64,000 nt of DNA, taken from Pseudoponticoccus marisrubri. GTDB lineage: Bacteria > Pseudomonadota > Alphaproteobacteria > Rhodobacterales > Rhodobacteraceae. The stretch covers positions 1 through 64,000 of the forward strand of contig NZ_LPXO01000009.1 in the NCBI RefSeq assembly GCF_001482405.1, given 5' to 3'. Position 1 is the stretch's first letter, and the number at the start of each line of letters is the position of its first letter. This document shows positions 24,746 to 36,486 of the stretch, one piece after another. The notes beneath the pieces were generated by a model. It saw only the letters and a list, made by a program, of their open reading frames with translations, searched no databases and had not been told where the DNA came from. The translations under genes were made by a program, and so were the position numbers.

Positions 24746-25972
24746 TTAACTCGCCTGGAACATCTCAAGGCTCTGCGGGCTGTGGGCCCGTCCGTACAAA
24801 TATCGGATGAAGTCGGGGCGATGCGCGTCCGAGACACGCTCGCGGACGCGGCGGACGACCTCGTTGCCGGTCCAGAACGAGGCCGCGAAGGGCCCCTTGA
24901 ACGGGTGCGCCGCCGAGCGCAGCCGCCCGCGCACCCAGGCGTCCTGTCCCAGCGCGGTCTCGCGCAGGTATTGCACCGTCTGCTCGGCCGGCTGGCCCTC
25001 GGCCATGTAGGCCCATGTCGCGCTGGTCTGGCAGGCCGAGCGAAGCCCGCGCAGCTCGGCGGTCAGCGCGTCGTCCTCGTCCTCCATCCAGTCGATCAGG
25101 TAGATGCCCTGGTCGCCGATGCCCTCCTGCACGCATCCGGTCACCGCGTTGGCCGAAATCAGCAGCGCATCCACGGTCGAGCGGCCGGCCACCACCTCGG
25201 CATGGGCGTAAAGCGCCTGGGTCGCGTGGCCGGGAAAGATATTGTGGCAGATCAGGTGCTTGAGCACGGCGCGTGACAGCAACAGGTCGACGTTCAGATC
25301 CACCCGCCGCTCGGCAAAGCCGCATTTTGCCGGGTAGGGCACGTCGCGCACCGGGCAGATCTCCATGGCGAAATCGCCGGTATCGAAGATCATCGCGTCG
25401 GTGCGCCGCTTGGCCTCGGCCACCAGCTCGGCCAGGGCCGCGTCCAGCTTGTGATCGGGGATGGCGCGGGCGTCCTCCCAGTTGCGCACCCGGTCGGCCA
25501 GCGAGCCGCGCACGAAGCCCAGCCGCGTCAGCAGCCGGTCGATCCGGTCGCGGCAGGCGGCGATCATGCCGGCATCCTCGTGGCCGCGCGAGGCCCCGAC
25601 GAGGCCCACCACCTTCTGCTCGTAGGTCGGGCTGCCGCCCGAGAACAGCCGCAGCGCCAGCCGGAGCGAGCCGATCATTCCCTCAAGGAATGTGCGCCGC
25701 TCGCCGGGGGCGATGCTCTCCAGCGCGGCCTCCAGCTCGGACAGGTCGCGCTTGATGGTGTCCCAGTCGCTATAGCGGCGCGGCGTGACAAGGTCGCCGC
25801 CGGTGTAGATCGGGACCAGCCCCTCGCCATCCAGCAGGCTGTGCCCGTCGTTCCGTTCCCGTTCAAGGGCATGCAGCCCCATGGTCACGGCGGTCAGGTC
25901 ATATGAGATCTTGCTGAGTGTCACGTTCTGTCCCGAAGGCGCCTGCATGGGCGGTTGCGTCGAGGAAAGCAT
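24746..25972 (-). CDS. DUF885-like protein (metallopeptidase-like)
   Basis: A 408-residue protein, head of the cluster. The segment KHLICHNIFPGHATQALYAH keeps the His, PGH and TQ of the DUF885-type HExxPGH motif but has Asn in place of the glutamate. There is a later QEGIGDQGIYLIDWMEDEDD helix. No signal peptide. The start is uncertain: GGAGG touches the ATG at 25972 with no spacing, so ATG 25948 or GTG 25924 could be used instead. It is shorter than the second DUF885 protein of this operon (527). It probably acts with that protein on a shared substrate. The family assignment rests on the motif and is moderate. Confidence 0.65.
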   Translation of the reverse strand: MLSSTQPPMQAPSGQNVTLSKISYDLTAVTMGLHALERERNDGHSLLDGEGLVPIYTGGDLVTPRRYSDWDTIKRDLSELEAALESIAPGERRTFLEGMIGSLRLALRLFSGGSPTYEQKVVGLVGASRGHEDAGMIAACRDRIDRLLTRLGFVRGSLADRVRNWEDARAIPDHKLDAALAELVAEAKRRTDAMIFDTGDFAMEICPVRDVPYPAKCGFAERRVDLNVDLLLSRAVLKHLICHNIFPGHATQALYAHAEVVAGRSTVDALLISANAVTGCVQEGIGDQGIYLIDWMEDEDDALTAELRGLRSACQTSATWAYMAEGQPAEQTVQYLRETALGQDAWVRGRLRSAAHPFKGPFAASFWTGNEVVRRVRERVSDAHRPDFIRYLYGRAHSPQSLEMFQAS

Positions 25973-26039
25973 CCTCCGGAATTGACTTTCGGCTCAACCT
26001 GCAAAATTCTGCCGCTCGAATGAGTTTTTGGAATGTTCG
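25973..26039. promoter_or_regulatory. Divergent control region, DUF885 cluster / LysR regulator
   Basis: For the LysR gene, TTGACT (25982-25987) is followed after 17 bp by AATTCT (26005-26010). The near-palindrome GCAAAATTCTGC (26001-26012) overlaps that -10. ATGAGTTTTT lies at 26020-26029, inside TCGAA/TTCGA arms at 26016-26020 and 26036-26040. With only 67 bp, regulator and cluster promoters must overlap. The LysR protein probably binds here and controls both directions. Confidence 0.55.
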
Positions 26040-26924
26040 ATGAGCCGATCCCTGCCCTCGCTGAACGCGCTGCGCACCTTCGAGGCGGTGTCGCGCCATG
26101 GCAGCTTCACCAGCGCCGCCGAAGAGCTGAACGTGACGCAAAGCGCGGTCAGCCGCATGGTAAAGGGGCTTGAAGAGCATCTTGAGCTGAAGCTGTTCGA
26201 GCGCGCCGGCCGGCTGATCAAGCTGACCGAGGACGGGATCTACTACTCGGGCAAGATCTCCAAGGCGATGGACATTCTCGAGGTCGCCTCGCGCGAACTG
26301 GTGGACACCCGCGCCGGGCGCGGCACGCTCAGCATCGGGATGCTGCCCACCTTCGGGACGAAATGGCTGCTGCCACGGCTCAGCGCCTTCATGCAGCTCA
26401 ACCCGGAGCTGACGGTGGACATCTCCAGCAGCGACGGCGATCTCGACTTCTCGACCGAGCGGATCGACGTGGCGATTCGCTTCGGCTATGGCAACTGGCC
26501 CGGCGCCCGGGCCGAGCCGCTGATGTCCGAGGAGCTGCAGGTGGTGTGCAGCCCGCGCATCATGGACGGCCCCTACCCGCTGACCGATTACGACCAGCTG
26601 CGCCGGCACAGTCTGATCGCGCATTCCTCGCGCCCCGGCACTTGGTCGCACTGGCTGCAGGCGGTGGGGGTCAGCACCGAGGGCTATGACAAGACCCTGC
26701 GGCTGGAGCATTTCTACATGGTGCTGCAGGCCGCGAAATCGGGGCTGGGGATCGGGCTGCTGCCCAGCTACCTGGCCGCCGACGACATCGCCACCGGCAG
26801 CCTCGTGGCGCCCTTCCCGGTGCGGGTGGTCAGCCCGGGCGGCTATTACCTCGTCACGCCTTGGGACAAGACCGACCTGCCCCGCGTGCAGGCCTTCCGC
26901 GCCTGGGTCATGGACCAGGTCTGA
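26040..26924 (+). CDS. LysR-family transcriptional regulator (GcvA-like)
   Basis: A 294-residue regulator. The N-terminal winged helix-turn-helix reads LPSLNALRTFEAVSRHGSFTSAAEELNVTQSAVSRMVKGLEEHLE. The type-2 periplasmic-fold effector domain follows, with LSIGMLPTFGTKWLLPRLSAF and DLDFSTERIDVAIRFGYGNWPG, both GcvA-like. The ATG at 26040 has GGA seven bases upstream; a TTG 12 bases earlier is less likely. It is divergent from the DUF885 cluster by 67 bp, the usual LysR arrangement, and is its likely regulator. Its end overlaps the convergent aminotransferase gene by 17 bp. Confidence 0.92.
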   Translation: MSRSLPSLNALRTFEAVSRHGSFTSAAEELNVTQSAVSRMVKGLEEHLELKLFERAGRLIKLTEDGIYYSGKISKAMDILEVASRELVDTRAGRGTLSIGMLPTFGTKWLLPRLSAFMQLNPELTVDISSSDGDLDFSTERIDVAIRFGYGNWPGARAEPLMSEELQVVCSPRIMDGPYPLTDYDQLRRHSLIAHSSRPGTWSHWLQAVGVSTEGYDKTLRLEHFYMVLQAAKSGLGIGLLPSYLAADDIATGSLVAPFPVRVVSPGGYYLVTPWDKTDLPRVQAFRAWVMDQV

Positions 26925-28146
26925 GGCGCATCCCGTCCAGCACGTCGACCATGCGATCCATCGCCGTGGCCCAGCCGCGCGGCTCGCGTGCATAACAGAT
27001 GCGGAAATGCCCCGCCGATCCCGGCCCGAACTGGTAGCCGGGGCTGATCAGCATGCCGGCCTCGCGCGCCAGCGCGGTGCCGATCTCGAGATCGCTGCGC
27101 CCCAGCGCGCGCACATCTGCCCAGAGATAGGCCGTGCCGTCCTGCGGGTGGAGCGTCATCCAGTCCAGCCCCGACAGCCGCGCAATGGTCTGGCGGCGCA
27201 GCGCGCTGAACTGTGCCAACCGGTCGCGCAGCCAGTTTGCGTCGGGCCCCAGCCAGCCGGGCAGCAGGTGCTGGGCATAGGCGGGCGCGCGCAGCGCGGT
27301 CACCGACAGCACGTTTTCCACCCCGCGCAGCAGCGTCTCGGGGCCCACGACCACACCCAGCCGGTAGCCCGAGAGCGATTCCGTCTTGCTGGGGCCAAGC
27401 AGCGTGGCGGTCAGCTCGAACGCGCCCTCCTCGGCGGCGATATGGGCAAAGGGCGTGTCGTCATGGATCAGCCGGGAATAGAGCTCGTCGGCGACGATCC
27501 CCACCCCGTAGCGCACCGCCAGCCGGGCCAGCGCGCGGATGATCTCGGGGCCGTAGACCGCGCCGGTGGGGTTGTTGGGATGCGAGAAGACCAGCTGCGT
27601 GGCGCCCCGGTCGCGGAACTCGGTCTCGATCAGGTCCAGATCGGGCACGTATTTGCCATCCTGCAGGATCAGCGGCGCATAGGCGACCTCGGCCCCCAGA
27701 AAGCGGAAGATCCGCGCCGTGAACAGGTAGTCGGGATCCATCACCACGACGCGGTCGCCGGGATCGACCCGCGCGGCCAGCACGCAGAACAAGGCCGCCT
27801 GCGTGCCCGGCGTCAGCGCGATATTGCGATCGGCCTCGACCGGCACGCCGAGGAAGCTGGAGACATTGGACGCCACCGCGCGCAGCACCCCGGCATGGCC
27901 GGAATAGCCGGTATAGGCCAGCGCGCCATCACGCGCCGCCGCGGCGAAACGCTCGAGCGCCCAGTCCGGCGGCGGGAAATGCGCGGTGTCGAAATGGGTG
28001 GTGTCGAGATAGCCCTCGGGCGCGGCGGCGAGGATGGCAAGATCCGCCTCGCGGACGCTGGGCGGCGCGATATCCGCGCGCTCGGGCAGTTCCAGCGCCG
28101 CGACGCGGGCACTGCGGGCCTTGGGGCTGTGACGGTAGGTGTCCAT
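26908..28146 (-). CDS. PLP-dependent aminotransferase, class I/II
   Basis: A 412-residue fold-type I aminotransferase. Seen are the SHPNNPTGAVY loop, ADELYSRLIHDD (Asp and Tyr contacting the cofactor), the PLP lysine in LGPSKTESLSGYRLG and the substrate arginine near GHFRICYA. It transfers an amino group between an amino acid and a 2-oxo acid in the cytoplasm; aspartate/aromatic type is most likely but not certain. It starts MDTYRHSPKARSARV. It is monocistronic, tail to tail with the LysR gene, and could work with the neighbouring 2-oxo/2-hydroxy acid dehydrogenases. Confidence 0.88.
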   Translation of the reverse strand: MDTYRHSPKARSARVAALELPERADIAPPSVREADLAILAAAPEGYLDTTHFDTAHFPPPDWALERFAAAARDGALAYTGYSGHAGVLRAVASNVSSFLGVPVEADRNIALTPGTQAALFCVLAARVDPGDRVVVMDPDYLFTARIFRFLGAEVAYAPLILQDGKYVPDLDLIETEFRDRGATQLVFSHPNNPTGAVYGPEIIRALARLAVRYGVGIVADELYSRLIHDDTPFAHIAAEEGAFELTATLLGPSKTESLSGYRLGVVVGPETLLRGVENVLSVTALRAPAYAQHLLPGWLGPDANWLRDRLAQFSALRRQTIARLSGLDWMTLHPQDGTAYLWADVRALGRSDLEIGTALAREAGMLISPGYQFGPGSAGHFRICYAREPRGWATAMDRMVDVLDGMRLRPGP

Positions 28147-28292
28147 GATCGGGCCTTCTCCTCGGGGTCTCCTCCCGAAGAGCTACGACCCGGCCCGGCT
28201 CGCTCAAACCGCCATAATTGTCCGGCCTGCCCAAGAAAAAGTCATGGATTGGCCCGCTTGTGCGCAGGGGGCCGATAACCTGTCCCGCCCTG

Positions 28293-29792
<1,500 letters not shown>

Positions 29793-29872
29793 GCCCGCGT
29801 CTCCTCTTGCGTGGTTGGATGCGTGCCGGATCGGCAGGGGCGTCCGGGCGCGGAAAAGGGGTAACGGCAAGA

Positions 29873-29896
29873 CCGGGGCCCCCGCAAGGGCCCCGG
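29873..29896 (-). terminator. Hairpin between glpV and glpK
   Basis: A perfect 9-bp stem CCGGGGCCC/GGGCCCCGG closes a six-base loop CCGCAA, 11 bp past the glpV stop. No clear T-run follows on the minus strand. It may attenuate glpK expression or protect the glpV mRNA end, rather than stop all transcription. Confidence 0.6.
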
Positions 29897-29907
29897 CCGG
29901 AAGAGGT

Positions 29908-31620
<1,713 letters not shown>

Positions 31621-31706
31621 ACTTGGTTTCCTCCCGTTTGAACCGTTGAGCGAGGATATGTGATGCGTGCCCGGGTCTCCTCCGTCCCCGGTCACGTTGT
31701 CCGGGC

Positions 31707-31979
31707 CTAGACCCAGCGGAACACCGCCGCGGCATAGACCAGGCAGACGATCAGGGCGTAGGGTTGATGCGCCCCGATGATCCCGAGCCAGGCCAGGTTG
31801 ATGAAGGCCGAGCCCAGAAGGGTGATGAAGAGCCGGTCGCCGCGCGTGGTCTCGATGCGCAGGATCCCCGTGCGCGGCGTTTCGGGAAACTTGATCGCGA
31901 GGATCGTGAAAGTGATCAGCAGCGCCGCGATGACCATGAAGAAGATCGCGGTCGGCCAGGTCCATGCCATCCAGTCCAT
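31707..31979 (-). CDS. glpU: Small membrane protein of the glycerol transporter (DUF2160, GlpU)
   Basis: A 90-residue protein with three hydrophobic stretches: WPTAIFFMVIAALLITFTILAI, LFITLLGSAFINLAWLGII, and PYALIVCLVYAAAVFRWV. It starts MDWMAWTWPT. Small DUF2160 proteins of this type are a regular member of glp ABC operons and are called GlpU; their exact job is unclear. The REP-flanked GIY-YIG gene lies between it and glpQ. Confidence 0.88.
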   Translation of the reverse strand: MDWMAWTWPTAIFFMVIAALLITFTILAIKFPETPRTGILRIETTRGDRLFITLLGSAFINLAWLGIIGAHQPYALIVCLVYAAAVFRWV

Positions 31980-32018
31980 CGGTCAGACCTCCTGAGGGAA
32001 ACGGTTGAACGTTGCGGG

Positions 32019-32047
32019 GTCATCCTCGGGCCTGACCCGAGGACCTC
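32019..32047 (+). repeat. REP-like palindrome, left copy
   Basis: A 29-bp element. Its core CCTCGGG (32024-32030) pairs with CCCGAGG (32036-32042) around a five-base loop CCTGA. It is the inverted counterpart, 28 of 29 bases identical, of the copy at 32425-32453. The GIY-YIG gene lies between the two. The core resembles palindromes common between genes of alphaproteobacteria. Confidence 0.85.
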
Positions 32048-32113
32048 TGGACGTCGCCCCACATCCGGGGCTGCAGAGCCCGCGGAGGACGGACTGCCGC
32101 TTCAACCGTGCGG

Positions 32114-32410
32114 CTAGGGCCCCGCGATCTGCGCCCACAAATCCCGCCATGCCGGGTTGTGCGCCTCCACCAGCTCGATTTTCCATTGCCGTCGCCACCG
32201 TTTGAGCGATTTCTCGCGCTGGATGGCCGTCCCGGGACGGTCGTGCGCTTCGAACCAGACCAGGTGTTCCAGGTTGTAGCGGTCGGTGAATCCCGGCATG
32301 GCGTGGCTGCGATGTTCCCAGACCCGTCGCACGAGGTTGCCGGTCACTCCGACGTAAAGGGTGCCGCGCGGGCGGTTCGTCATGATGTAGACGGTCGGGC
32401 GGGCAGGCAT
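32114..32410 (-). CDS. GIY-YIG nuclease family protein
   Basis: A 98-residue single-domain protein. The family signature is clear: TVYIMTNRPRGTLYVGVTGNLVRRVWEHR (VYI...LYVG with the conserved Arg of the catalytic core), YNLEHLVWFEAHDRPGTAIQREKSLKRW (the conserved Glu) and NPAWRDLW. It resembles small YhbQ-like GIY-YIG proteins, which may nick DNA. The start MPARPTVYIM was chosen because upstream codons run into a palindromic repeat. It interrupts the glycerol operon between glpQ and glpU and is bracketed by inverted REP-like elements, so it looks like an inserted cassette. Function unproven. Confidence 0.88.
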   Translation of the reverse strand: MPARPTVYIMTNRPRGTLYVGVTGNLVRRVWEHRSHAMPGFTDRYNLEHLVWFEAHDRPGTAIQREKSLKRWRRQWKIELVEAHNPAWRDLWAQIAGP

Positions 32411-32424
32411 GTCGCAGGCGTCCG

Positions 32425-32453
32425 GAGGTCCTCGGGTCAAGCCCGAGGATGAC
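32425..32453 (-). repeat. REP-like palindrome, right copy
   Basis: The inverted partner of 32019-32047 (one mismatch in 29), located 15 bp upstream of the GIY-YIG start codon. Its core is CCTCGGG (32430-32436) and CCCGAGG (32442-32448). Confidence 0.85.
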
Positions 32454-32479
32454 GGTGCGATGGTTAACGTTTCGTTGCA

Positions 32480-33370
<891 letters not shown>

Positions 33371-33371
33371 C

Positions 33372-34241
33372 TCACATCCCCTTCTTGTCGAGGTTGACCA
33401 TCACCGTGTAGAACACCCAGCTGATCAGCAGGATCACCAGGAAATACATCAGCGAGAAGGCCGCCGCGGGGCCGAGGTCGAACTGTCCCAGCGCCATCTT
33501 GACAAGGTCGATCGACAGCAGCGTGGTGGCGTTGCCGGGGCCCCCGCCGGTGACCACGAACGGCTCGGTATAGATCATGAAACTGTCCATGAAGCGCAAG
33601 AGGATGGCGATCATCAGCACGCCCATCATCTTGGGCAGCTCGATGTAGCGGAACACCTTCCAGCGGCTGGCCTGGTCGATCTTGGCCGCCTGGTAGTAGG
33701 CATCGGGGATCGACTTGAGCCCGGCATAGGCCAGAAGGGCCACCAGCGAGGTCCAGTGCCAGACATCCATCACGATGATGGTGATCCAGGCCGCGATCGT
33801 GTCCTGGGTGTAGTTGTAATTCACCCCCAGCGCGTCCAGCGTATAGCCCAGCAGGCCGATATCGACGCGACCAAAGATCTGCCAGATCGTGCCCACCACG
33901 TTCCACGGGATCAGCAGCGGCAGCGACATCAGGACGAGGCAGAACGAGGCCCAGAACCCGCTCTTGGGCATGTTCAGCGCGACGAAGATGCCCAGCGGGA
34001 TCTCGATCGCCAGGATGATGCCCGAGAACATCAGCTGGCGCCCCAGCGCATCCCACATCCGGTCCGAGCGCAGCATCTCCTCAAACCATTCCAGCCCGGC
34101 CCAGAAGAACTGGTTCTGGCCGAACGTGTCCTGCACAGAGTAGTTGACCACCGTCATCAGCGGAATTACCGCCGAGAAGGCCACGAGCACCAGCACCGGC
34201 AGGACCAGGAACCATGCCTTCTGGTTGACCGTCTTTTCCAT
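33372..34241 (-). CDS. glpP: Glycerol ABC transporter permease GlpP
   Basis: A 289-residue permease of the MalF/UgpA type. It begins MEKTVNQKAWFLVLPVLVLVAFSAVIPLM, has five further helices, and the EAA loop sits in YYQAAKIDQASRWKVFRYIELP. FVVTGGGPGNATTLLSID is the usual C-terminal-half motif. The start was set at MEKTV because the first helix begins just after; the longer frame lacks homology. It pairs with GlpQ and is powered by GlpS/GlpT. Confidence 0.92.
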   Translation of the reverse strand: MEKTVNQKAWFLVLPVLVLVAFSAVIPLMTVVNYSVQDTFGQNQFFWAGLEWFEEMLRSDRMWDALGRQLMFSGIILAIEIPLGIFVALNMPKSGFWASFCLVLMSLPLLIPWNVVGTIWQIFGRVDIGLLGYTLDALGVNYNYTQDTIAAWITIIVMDVWHWTSLVALLAYAGLKSIPDAYYQAAKIDQASRWKVFRYIELPKMMGVLMIAILLRFMDSFMIYTEPFVVTGGGPGNATTLLSIDLVKMALGQFDLGPAAAFSLMYFLVILLISWVFYTVMVNLDKKGM

Positions 34242-34296
34242 CAGGCTCCTCCCCCGTGGATCTGCATTGCGGCGCGGCCGGCGGTGCGGGCCGCCA

Positions 34297-35373
34297 TCAC
34301 GCGGCCTCCCCCGGCACGCGCCAGTCGTCGGCATAGACGTTGACATGGGCCGCATCGAAGGTGACGCGGTTCATGTCGGCGCTGATGTGGTCGTCCTCGC
34401 CGGCGATGATGTTGATGTCATGACCGAAGAACTCGGCCCGGATGATCTTGTGCCGGCCCACATCCTCGACCCGGCGCACGGTGACGGGCAGCCCTTCGGA
34501 TTGCGAGAGCCGCGCGAATTCCGGGCGCACGCCGATCTCGACCTTGCCGTCGAGCGGGCGATAGCCGCGGCCCAGCTCCAGCGCCGTGCCGTCGATATAG
34601 GCGCGGCGGCCATCCACCTTGGCGGGAAAGACGTTCATGCCGGGCGAGCCGATGAAATAGCCCACGAAGGTGTGCTCGGGCCGCTCGAACAGCTCTTCGG
34701 GCGTGCCGATCTGCACGACGCGGCCGTCATACATCACCACCACCTTGTCGGCAAAGGTCAGCGCCTCGGTCTGGTCATGGGTGACATAGATCATCGTGTG
34801 GCCGAAATCGTGGTGCAGCTTCTTCAGCTGGGTGCGCAGCTCCCATTTCATGTGCGGGTCGATCACGGTCAGCGGCTCGTCGAAGAGCAGCGCGTTCACG
34901 TCCTTGCGCACCATGCCACGGCCAAGGCTGATCTTCTGCTTGGCATCCGCGGTCAGCCCGCGCGCCTTGCGTCGCAGCATGTCCTCCATGCCGATCATGC
35001 GGGCGATCTCGTTCACGCGCTCGGCGACATAGGCCTCGTCCCGGCCACGGTTGCGCAGCGGGAAGGCCAGGTTGTCGTGCACGCTCATCGTGTCGTAAAC
35101 CACCGGGAACTGGAAGACCTGCGCGATGTTGCGCTCGGCCGTCGGCGCGTGGGTCACGTCCTTGCCGTCGAACAGGATACGGCCCTGGCTGGGATGCAGC
35201 AGCCCCGAGATGATGTTGAGCAGCGTGGATTTCCCGCAGCCCGAGGAGCCCAAGAGCGCGTAGGCCGCGCCGTCATCCCAGTCGTGGTTGAGCTCCTTGA
35301 GCGCGAAATCCTCCTCCGAGGTCGGTTTCGGCAGGTAGGAATGCGCGAGATTGTCGAGCGTGATCTTGGCCAT
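34297..35373 (-). CDS. glpT: Glycerol ABC transporter ATPase GlpT with degenerate signature motif
   Basis: A 358-residue ATPase of the MalK/UgpC group. Walker A GSSGCGKST is at residues 42-50, Walker B ALLFDEP at 161-167 and the H-loop histidine in VTHDQTEA at 199. The place of the LSGGQ signature is taken by LTADAKQ (140-146), followed by a normal KISLGRGMVR. The C-terminal regulatory part carries an OB-like fold (VEIGVRPEFARLS). It pairs with GlpS, which has a normal signature but an altered H-loop. Start at MAKITLDNLAHSYL. Confidence 0.92.
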   Translation of the reverse strand: MAKITLDNLAHSYLPKPTSEEDFALKELNHDWDDGAAYALLGSSGCGKSTLLNIISGLLHPSQGRILFDGKDVTHAPTAERNIAQVFQFPVVYDTMSVHDNLAFPLRNRGRDEAYVAERVNEIARMIGMEDMLRRKARGLTADAKQKISLGRGMVRKDVNALLFDEPLTVIDPHMKWELRTQLKKLHHDFGHTMIYVTHDQTEALTFADKVVVMYDGRVVQIGTPEELFERPEHTFVGYFIGSPGMNVFPAKVDGRRAYIDGTALELGRGYRPLDGKVEIGVRPEFARLSQSEGLPVTVRRVEDVGRHKIIRAEFFGHDINIIAGEDDHISADMNRVTFDAAHVNVYADDWRVPGEAA

Positions 35374-35384
35374 GATGTCCCCCC

Positions 35385-36473
35385 TCAGGCCGCCAGCGCG
35401 TAGGCGGCGGGCGCGACCAGCGTGCCGTCCTCGCCGAAGATGTAGACATGGCGCGGGTCCAGCCAGACGCTCAGCCCCGCGCCGATCTCGAGATCGTGTA
35501 CGCCGTGGATCAGCCCGACCCAGCGCTCGCCGTGATGGTCGAGATGCACGAAGGTCTCGGAGCCGGTCAGCTCGGTCACGCTCAGCGTGGCGCGGAACTC
35601 CATCGCGTCGGGCGCGTGCTGCCCGATCTCCAGATGGTTGGGCCGGAAACCGGCGGTGTAGCGGCCATCGTCCAGAGCCGCCAGCTGTCCCGCGGCGGGC
35701 GCGCTCTGCCCGTCCCCGAACGAGATCCGGTCGCCCGACTTGGTGATCTTCAGGAAGTTCATCGGCGGATCGCTGAACACGCGTGCCGTGGTGGCGTCGA
35801 CCGGCTGGCGATAGACCGAGGGCGTGGGCCCGAACTGGGTGATCCGACCCTCCCACAGGCAGGCGACATTGCCGCCCAGCAGAAGCGCCTCTTCGGGTTC
35901 GGTCGTGGCATAGACGAAGATGCTGCCCGAGGCCTCGAAGATCTTGGGGATCTCGACGCGCAGCTCCTCGCGCAACTTGTAGTCGAGGTTCGCCAGCGGC
36001 TCGTCCAGCAGCACGAGCCCCGCATTCTTGACCAGCGCACGCGCCAGCGCGCAGCGCTGCTGTTGGCCACCCGACAGCTCCAGCGGTTTGCGTTCCAGCA
36101 TCGGGGTCAGCTTCATCAGCTCGGCCGTCTCGCGCACACGGCGGTCGATCTCGGCCTTGTCCACGCCCAGAAGCTTCATGGGCGAGGCGATGTTGTCATA
36201 GACGGTCATTGACGGGTAGTTGATGAACTGCTGGTAGACCATGGCCACCTTGCGGTCCTGCACGCGCTGGCCGGTCACGTCCTCGCCGTTCCAGATCACT
36301 TGGCCCGTGGCGGGCGCGTCCAGCCCGGCCATCAGCCGCATCAGCGAGGTCTTGCCCGACAGGGTCGGGCCCAGCAGCACGTTCATCGTGCCCTTGTCCA
36401 GGGTCAGGTCCGTCGGGTGGATATGGGTCTGCCCGTCCACCACCTTGGACACGCCTTTCAGCTCCAGCGTCAT
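35385..36473 (-). CDS. glpS: Glycerol ABC transporter ATPase GlpS with altered H-loop
   Basis: A 362-residue ATPase. Walker A is GPTLSGKTS (35-43), the signature LSGGQQQR is intact (133-140) and Walker B is LVLLDEP (153-159). The H-loop reads YATTEPEEAL, so Thr191 stands where the switch histidine (VTHDQ) is expected. The C-terminal MalK-like domain (YTAGFRPNHLEIG) follows. It is the first transporter gene after glpD and lies 11 bp before glpT. The pair GlpS/GlpT should assemble as an asymmetric heterodimer. Confidence 0.92.
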   Translation of the reverse strand: MTLELKGVSKVVDGQTHIHPTDLTLDKGTMNVLLGPTLSGKTSLMRLMAGLDAPATGQVIWNGEDVTGQRVQDRKVAMVYQQFINYPSMTVYDNIASPMKLLGVDKAEIDRRVRETAELMKLTPMLERKPLELSGGQQQRCALARALVKNAGLVLLDEPLANLDYKLREELRVEIPKIFEASGSIFVYATTEPEEALLLGGNVACLWEGRITQFGPTPSVYRQPVDATTARVFSDPPMNFLKITKSGDRISFGDGQSAPAAGQLAALDDGRYTAGFRPNHLEIGQHAPDAMEFRATLSVTELTGSETFVHLDHHGERWVGLIHGVHDLEIGAGLSVWLDPRHVYIFGEDGTLVAPAAYALAA

Positions 36474-36486
36474 GCCGGGGTCCTCC

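Noticed and set aside
32019-32453. An insertion sequence with terminal inverted repeats
   Set aside because: The repeats are themselves palindromes of REP type, the gene is GIY-YIG rather than a transposase, and I see no clear target-site duplication. I report it as a cassette instead.
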